Of a stretch of 26,379 nucleotides of DNA, positions 23,556 through 26,379 are shown in pieces. Source of the DNA: a virus; IMG/VR virus record IMGVR_UViG_3300009059_000052, positions 1-26,379 of that record. One strand, given 5' to 3'. Position 1 is the first letter of the stretch, and each line of letters starts with the position of its first letter. Under the pieces are notes generated by a model. That model did not search any database. It saw only the letters and a list, made by a program, of their open reading frames with translations, and was not told where the DNA came from. The position numbers and the translations under genes are program-made.

Positions 23556-23629
23556 TACCCCTATCAGGGATCGAACCTGAAACCTACAGATTAGAAATCT
23601 GTTGCTCTATCCAGTTGAGCTATAGGAGC
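23556..23629 (-). tRNA. tRNA-Arg (anticodon TCT)
   Basis: A 74-nt cloverleaf: acceptor GCTCCTA/TAGGGGT with G-T wobbles at pairs 1 and 3, D-stem GCTC/GAGC, anticodon stem ACAGA/TCTGT around TTTCTAA, and T-stem TCAGG/CCTGA. The anticodon is at 23593-23595 and reads AGA codons, which are frequent in AT-rich genomes. CCA is not encoded. It lies 5 nt downstream of the tRNA-Leu-like gene and is probably processed from the same transcript. Confidence 0.92.
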
Positions 23630-23634
23630 ATATG

Positions 23635-23758
23635 TGGTCAAGGCAGGATTCGAACCTGCACGGGCTGCCAATATAGTAACCAGGATGTGTACACATACCA
23701 TTTTTTACCCACATTGCTATAACCATATGTCGCGTCTTACCAATTCCGCCACTTGACC
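23635..23758 (-). tRNA. tRNA-Leu-like gene with about 40 extra bases
   Basis: Both ends match a class II tRNA-Leu. The acceptor GGTCAAG/CTTGACC is perfect, the D-arm is leucine-like (GCGGAATTGGTAAGACGC) and the T-arm is perfect (GCAGG, TTCGAAT, CCTGC). The 71 nt between D-arm and T-arm is much longer than the usual 30 or so. No 5-bp stem with a 7-nt anticodon loop can be found in it. ACATA can pair with TATGT only across a loop of 28 nt. CCA is not encoded. It may be a tRNA with a small intron or insertion, a decayed gene, or a tRNA-like element. The anticodon cannot be assigned. Confidence 0.6.
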
Positions 23759-23759
23759 A

Positions 23760-23951
23760 TCAATCTTTTAGATTGTCATACTTACAACATGTCAAATAAT
23801 AATCAACTAGATTCTCTTTAGAAACGCTGATTCCTTTATGTAGTGTCCTTGTAACCACCACCCACAACTCATCTATGTGGGTGGTGATTGGTTCCAACTT
23901 CAGCTCTTCACTTATGAGCTGGTGTAATTCTTGTTTATTGTTAAGCTGCAT
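23760..23951 (-). CDS. Small unknown protein overlapping the DUF932 gene
   Basis: I choose the ATG at 23951 (63 residues, MQLNNKQELHQLISEELKLE) over an upstream in-frame ATG at 23981, because it overlaps the DUF932 stop by only 11 nt. The protein is helical with two adjacent cysteines near the C-terminus (YYLTCCKYDNLKD) and no known motif. Its stop lies 1 nt from the 5' end of the tRNA-Leu-like gene. A perfect 11-bp inverted repeat (23856-23886) is embedded in its coding sequence. The reading frame is plausible from tight packing, but I have no family evidence. Confidence 0.5.
   Translation of the reverse strand: MQLNNKQELHQLISEELKLEPITTHIDELWVVVTRTLHKGISVSKENLVDYYLTCCKYDNLKD
23856..23886. 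repeat. Perfect 11-bp inverted repeat inside a coding region
   Basis: CACCACCCACA (23856-23866) pairs with TGTGGGTGGTG (23876-23886) around a 9-nt loop. It is GC-rich in an AT-rich setting and sits about 100 nt upstream of the tRNA cluster on the transcribed strand. No T-run follows, so it is not a standard terminator. Confidence 0.8.
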
Positions 23952-24741
23952 ATTCAACTGCAAGTTCATATAGTTTAGCATTCAAATCAAGGTCTTGTTT
24001 AAAGTTCTTAATTTTTCTTGCTTTACGCAACTTGTTACCTGAGGTATATTCAAACATACCATGCACTAATTTTTCTTGAACTATATTAAACACACTCCAC
24101 AAATCATTACCCTGATCTTCAGGGCGAGTTGGCTCAATCAGTTTATCATAATCAATTGTAATGTTTTGAAGTTGTTCTACTCCGAATCGGATTACAGCTG
24201 CTTTCTTAGCAAATTCTTCGATTTGCTCTTTAACCAACTGTTTTCCTTTAAATCGATTCATTGATTCAACAGTCAATGGAAGTTTTTCTACCATTGAATT
24301 AATTACATTTGTCAATTCCTCAAAATTGTAACCATAGTGACGAATCTTAAGATTTTCAAACTCTTTAGAGCAAATAACCAAACCATTCTCGCACACCATA
24401 CGAAACAAACCAGCTGTAAAAGTAAATGCATTTTTACCATCATGGCTATTAGTAAGCAATACTTGTGGATAAGCACTGTCTCCGTCTGTACCTTCAATAA
24501 CAAGGTTATTATTGCGGAATACAACTAGGTGTTTTTGGTAACCCTCACCCTTACGGGCACGTACTTGTTTTGCATCAACTACTCCCCAACCTAGTTTCTC
24601 CATATCTTGAATAATTTGGTTGGTTGGAATGTGAGAATATTTTTCACTAGTACCTGGGGCACCTTTAGTAGTGAAGATTGAACTTGCTTGTTCACGAATT
24701 TGTGACTCGTTCAAAAAATTGTCGTTATTAATTTTTAACAT
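23941..24741 (-). CDS. DUF932 family phage/plasmid protein
   Basis: The 266-residue protein has the features of the DUF932 family: an N-terminal helix region, a strand-rich core with KHLVVFRNNNLVIEGTDGDS, then LLTNSHDGKNAFTFTAGLFR with MVCENGLVI after it, and a helical C-terminal half (EQIEEFAKKAAVIRFGVEQL, then DLWSVFNIVQEKLVHG). The TNSHDG...RMVCxNGLV sequence is the family core. The function is unknown; members are widespread in phages and plasmids. A host-type promoter lies 27 nt upstream, so it is probably expressed early by the host polymerase. The 5' leader before the ATG resembles that of the AT-hook-like gene. Confidence 0.82.
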   Translation of the reverse strand: MLKINNDNFLNESQIREQASSIFTTKGAPGTSEKYSHIPTNQIIQDMEKLGWGVVDAKQVRARKGEGYQKHLVVFRNNNLVIEGTDGDSAYPQVLLTNSHDGKNAFTFTAGLFRMVCENGLVICSKEFENLKIRHYGYNFEELTNVINSMVEKLPLTVESMNRFKGKQLVKEQIEEFAKKAAVIRFGVEQLQNITIDYDKLIEPTRPEDQGNDLWSVFNIVQEKLVHGMFEYTSGNKLRKARKIKNFKQDLDLNAKLYELAVEYAA

Positions 24742-24764
24742 AACCTTTATTGTTTTTAATTATA

Positions 24765-24802
24765 CTTTAAATATACAAACTTTATCCTGTGAAGCCAAAT
24801 TT
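24765..24802. repeat. Promoter-containing repeat, copy A
   Basis: About 38 bp that align with 25241-25280 with roughly nine differences. The shared words include CTTTAAA, ATACAA, TCCTG and AAGCCAAAT. The likeness extends beyond the two promoter boxes through the spacer, so it is more than a shared consensus and suggests duplication or a common regulatory site. Confidence 0.75.
24768..24799 (-). promoter_or_regulatory. Host-type promoter of the DUF932 gene
   Basis: The coding strand has TTTG (24799-24796), 20 bp, then TATATTTA (24775-24768). It lies in a roughly 40-bp block that is repeated at 25241-25281 in front of the small membrane protein gene. The last base of the -7 box is A instead of G. 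Confidence 0.72.
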
Positions 24803-24806
24803 CCTG

Positions 24807-25028
24807 TTAAATGCTTTTAACTAAAAAGCAGATTTGATCAATTAATTTTTGCTTATCAGCTCTAATGTCTACTCGATATGGGTTCCGAGCTAAGACTTTT
24901 TCTATTTCTTCTAATTTTTCCCCACAAATTTTCAATTGATCAATTGTTGTCCCTTCACCTGGTTCAACTTCTAAAATAACAGGTGCAGGTTTAATTTTGG
25001 CAGGACGCCCACGACGTTTTTGTTCCAT
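24807..25028 (-). CDS. AT-hook-like miniprotein
   Basis: The 73-residue protein starts MEQKRRGRPAKIKPAPVILE. KRRGRPAK at residues 4-11 is a good AT-hook: a GRP core flanked by basic residues, the element that binds the minor groove of AT-rich DNA. The rest is a helical domain (TTIDQLKICGEKLEEIEKVL, then DKQKLIDQICFLVKSI) that might dimerise. A leader very like that of the DUF932 gene precedes the ATG. It lies between two host-type promoters in an apparently early cluster. A DNA-binding regulator or a host-nucleoid-directed protein is a reasonable inference, but a single hook is not proof. Confidence 0.65.
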   Translation of the reverse strand: MEQKRRGRPAKIKPAPVILEVEPGEGTTIDQLKICGEKLEEIEKVLARNPYRVDIRADKQKLIDQICFLVKSI

Positions 25029-25048
25029 AACTTTTATTGTTGTTTTAA

Positions 25049-25219
25049 TTAAAAAAATATTGATGTAAAACCCCAGTACATGGCAATTTGAATACCGTAA
25101 AACAAACCTTGGGATTTAAAAGACAAGTCTTCATTATTTTTCTTGGCTTCAATACGAACGTGCGATACTGCACAAAAAGCCATCCAAGTGTAAACTGATG
25201 TTGTGATTGCTGTTTCCAT
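25049..25219 (-). CDS. Small membrane protein (56 residues)
   Basis: I choose the ATG at 25219 over an upstream in-frame ATG at 25258, because the upstream one lies inside the promoter (25244-25275) and could not be on the transcript. The product starts METAITTSVYTWMAFCAVSH, a first hydrophobic segment. A charged middle (RIEAKKNNEDLSFKSQG) and a second aromatic hydrophobic segment (LFYGIQIAMYWGFTSIFF) follow. Two short membrane passes with a charged loop are likely. Small early membrane proteins of phages often act on the host envelope, but no family is recognised here. Confidence 0.68.
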   Translation of the reverse strand: METAITTSVYTWMAFCAVSHVRIEAKKNNEDLSFKSQGLFYGIQIAMYWGFTSIFF

Positions 25220-25240
25220 GGTGTATTGGTTTTTTATTTG

Positions 25241-25280
25241 CTTTAAACATACAACCATTCTCCTGCAAAGCCAAATCTCC
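25241..25280. repeat. Promoter-containing repeat, copy B
   Basis: The second copy of the block described at 24765-24802. It shares CTTTAAA, ATACAA, TCCTG and AAGCCAAAT, with substitutions in between, and precedes the small membrane protein gene. Confidence 0.75.
25244..25275 (-). promoter_or_regulatory. Host-type promoter of the small membrane protein gene
   Basis: The coding strand has TTTG (25275-25272), 20 bp, then TATGTTTA (25251-25244). The same spacing and much of the same spacer occur in the promoter at 24768-24799. Transcription would begin around 25237, leaving a short leader before the ATG at 25219. Confidence 0.72.
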
Positions 25281-25293
25281 GGCGCAAGATCTT

Positions 25294-26196
25294 TTAAATG
25301 ATATTTACATTTAATTTTTTATTAATGACTTTAACTACACATACTGCGTTTGATGTTCTAACTACTAACGCACTTGGTCTATCATTAGCATTAAACATTG
25401 ATACTAATTCATAAGAGTCAATTACATCTAATAAATCATCAAGACCTTCTACAACATCTAAAAACGCATTAGTATCTCCTGGGTATTCATATACCCCAAA
25501 TTCTCCTTTAGATAATGATAAACCCTTAAGAGTATCTTTTAATTTGATCATTTCAGGTGAAGGATTTATACTAGCTACATAACTAAGAATTGCTGGGGAA
25601 CCAACCAAATCATCGTTCTGGGCATCTTCTAAAGTTAATGGTATATAAAAATCAAGTGCTTGAGCACCAAAAAAATCAGCAGCACTGTAAATTCTACTAA
25701 GCCATACTTTTCTGCTACCCTCATATAATATTTCATCTGAAAATAAGTTTTGGTAGTATACTAAAACCATATAGTACATTAAAGTACCAATTCCTTGTTT
25801 TCTATAAGGTTTACTAATATATGTTAAAACAACCTGCCCTCCTTTTAGTTTATAGGGCTTATTTTTCATCACCTCAATATCTATAGTTCCAATAATATAC
25901 TCTTTCCAGGTTTTACCAGATGTATTTACTAAATACTTAGTCATTCCAGTACGTGGAGCTAATAATTGATAATCATCAACCTCAAATAAAACCTTACCTC
26001 TTACTTCAGATTGATCAGCTTCACTATTAAAAATCATTTCCTGTTGCGCAGGACTTAAATCATATATCAACTCAGCATTCTCAAAATCAAAGCTATTAAA
26101 GAAACCACCATATAAATTAGTATCATTAATAAATGATCCTTCTAGTTCCCCAGAGCGCAAATCTAATTCTTTAAGTAAGTCAGTCAATTTTATCAT
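25294..26196 (-). CDS. GNAT-like acetyltransferase-fold protein
   Basis: I choose the ATG at 26196 (300 residues, MIKLTDLLKELDLRSGELEG). An upstream in-frame ATG at 26220 would translate through the ATATTTAT motif. Around residues 122-148 is a GNAT motif A: VVLTYISKPYRKQGIGTLMY, with the acetyl-CoA pyrophosphate-binding pattern Q134-G-I-G137 after a basic R132. The rest has no clear match; the C-terminal 60 residues look like a separate alpha/beta part. The N-terminal 10 residues (LTDLLKE) form an amphipathic helix with an L-x-E site. If active, the enzyme would acetylate an amine on a protein, drug or small molecule, and the target is unknown. A terminator precedes it and an ATATTTAT motif lies 4 nt before the ATG, so it seems to be transcribed on its own. 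Confidence 0.72.
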   Translation of the reverse strand: MIKLTDLLKELDLRSGELEGSFINDTNLYGGFFNSFDFENAELIYDLSPAQQEMIFNSEADQSEVRGKVLFEVDDYQLLAPRTGMTKYLVNTSGKTWKEYIIGTIDIEVMKNKPYKLKGGQVVLTYISKPYRKQGIGTLMYYMVLVYYQNLFSDEILYEGSRKVWLSRIYSAADFFGAQALDFYIPLTLEDAQNDDLVGSPAILSYVASINPSPEMIKLKDTLKGLSLSKGEFGVYEYPGDTNAFLDVVEGLDDLLDVIDSYELVSMFNANDRPSALVVRTSNAVCVVKVINKKLNVNII

Positions 26197-26200
26197 GGTT

Positions 26201-26208
26201 ATAAATAT
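26201..26208 (-). promoter_or_regulatory. ATATTTAT motif 4 nt before the GNAT-like gene
   Basis: The coding strand reads GAATATTTATAACCATG, with only AACC between the 8-mer and the ATG at 26196. It follows a strong terminator by 9 nt, so a separate start of transcription is needed here. Confidence 0.48.
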
Positions 26209-26216
26209 TCTAATAG

Positions 26217-26254
26217 ACAAAAAAGAACCCCGATGAGTAGCGAATTCATCGGGG
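26217..26254 (-). terminator. Rho-independent terminator of the right-edge gene
   Basis: A 9-bp perfect stem (CCCCGATGA with TCATCGGGG) around a 9-nt loop is followed on the coding strand by TTCTTTTTTG. It ends the transcript of the gene that enters from the right edge. Confidence 0.92.
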
Positions 26255-26259
26255 CCTAA

Positions 26260-26291
26260 GTAGCCTAAACTACAACGGTCCTAAGTCCGTT
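26260..26291 (-). other. Two small hairpins before the terminator
   Basis: On the coding strand AACGG/CCGTT (26274-26291) closes an 8-nt loop. It is directly followed by GTAG/CTAC (26260-26273) closing a 6-nt loop. Both loops contain TTAGG. The first hairpin overlaps the stop codon of the right-edge gene. With the terminator they form three consecutive stem-loops. Confidence 0.6.
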
Positions 26292-26379
26292 ATCCTTGGT
26301 TCTCTAAAAGTGCTTTAAGAACCCTATTGTTTTCTTGAATTCTCTTAAAGTTTTTCTTTAAGTTAATTTTGTTTTTATG
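26290..26379 (-). CDS. C-terminal end of an unknown gene entering from the right
   Basis: Of the three minus-strand frames at the edge, this one stays open for 29 codons and ends in TAA at 26290-26292. The other frames I checked meet stops early. The visible residues are basic and helical (NLKKNFKRIQENNRVLKALL), ending LENQG. A terminator follows the stop, as expected for a real gene end. Nothing can be said about its function. Confidence 0.5.
   Translation of the reverse strand, partial: HKNKINLKKNFKRIQENNRVLKALLENQG

Noticed and set aside
23556-23758. A phage attachment site or integration module at the tRNA genes
   Set aside because: No integrase gene is in the window, no duplicated tRNA 3' end was seen, and T4-like phages are normally lytic.
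23952-23981. The longer 73-residue version of the small gene overlapping DUF932
   Set aside because: It would overlap DUF932 by 41 nt, while the ATG at 23951 gives the short overlap seen at other junctions. Neither start can be proven.
24312-24524. A 70-codon hydrophobic minus-strand frame inside the DUF932 gene
   Set aside because: It overlaps the conserved core of DUF932 in another frame, so it is a shadow rather than a nested membrane protein.
25220-25258. The longer 69-residue version of the small membrane protein, starting at 25258
   Set aside because: That ATG lies within the promoter between the -33 and -7 boxes, so it would not be on the mRNA.
26197-26220. The longer 308-residue version of the GNAT-like protein, starting at 26220
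   Set aside because: It would translate through the ATATTTAT motif and sits next to the T-run of the terminator. The start at 26196 fits the other 4-nt-gap genes.

Overview
The window looks like part of the genome of a large T4-like (contractile-tailed) phage, most likely infecting a member of the Bacteroidota. The T4-like call rests on a late sigma factor of the gp55 type (20102-20821), a gp5-like baseplate hub/spike protein, gp25- and gp6-type baseplate wedge proteins, and a T4-sized primase. The host call rests on three promoters of the pattern TTTG, 20 bp, TATRTTTR, which is the Bacteroidota housekeeping form (-33 TTTG / -7 TAnnTTTG), and on a Bacteroidota-style signal peptide. The DNA is clearly AT-rich. 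Every gene I can support lies on the minus strand, so transcription runs from the right edge to the left edge. The phage cannot be named from sequence alone.

From right to left, 26379-23941 holds small accessory genes: the tail end of an unknown gene, a run of hairpins ending in a terminator, a GNAT-like protein, a short membrane protein, an AT-hook-like miniprotein and a DUF932 protein. Two of these have host-type promoters. 23951-22183 holds a tiny overlapping gene, a tRNA-Leu-like gene with about 40 extra bases, tRNA-Arg(TCT), a secreted 129-residue protein, tRNA-Met(CAT) with its own host-type promoter, a membrane-anchored coiled-coil protein, a strong terminator and an unknown 139-residue protein.

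22066-20102 is a tight operon whose genes overlap by ATGA (67-residue protein, HD phosphohydrolase, membrane protein, late sigma factor). It leads into the tail/baseplate block at 20076-2749: a small helical protein, gp5-like hub, two proteins with carboxypeptidase-regulatory-like N-termini, a 116-residue protein, gp25, gp6, a DNRLRE-like protein, a coiled-coil protein, a 1018-residue tail protein, a 576-residue protein with no credible start codon, a 219-residue structural protein, and three paralogues that share a C-terminal module. After this come a GIY-YIG nuclease, the primase, a PD-(D/E)XK nuclease and an incomplete zinc-ribbon protein at the left edge.

An AT-rich word (ATATTTAT on the coding strand) occurs at nine places, all at gene borders. 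Eight lie within 21 nt upstream of a start codon, with gaps clustering at exactly 4 nt (three sites) and 15 nt (three sites). With a gp55-type sigma factor in the same window, these are candidate late promoters with a consensus unlike T4's TATAAATA, and the 4-nt group predicts leaderless mRNAs. No intergenic gap exceeds 300 bases. Family assignments come from reading motifs; no database search was possible.
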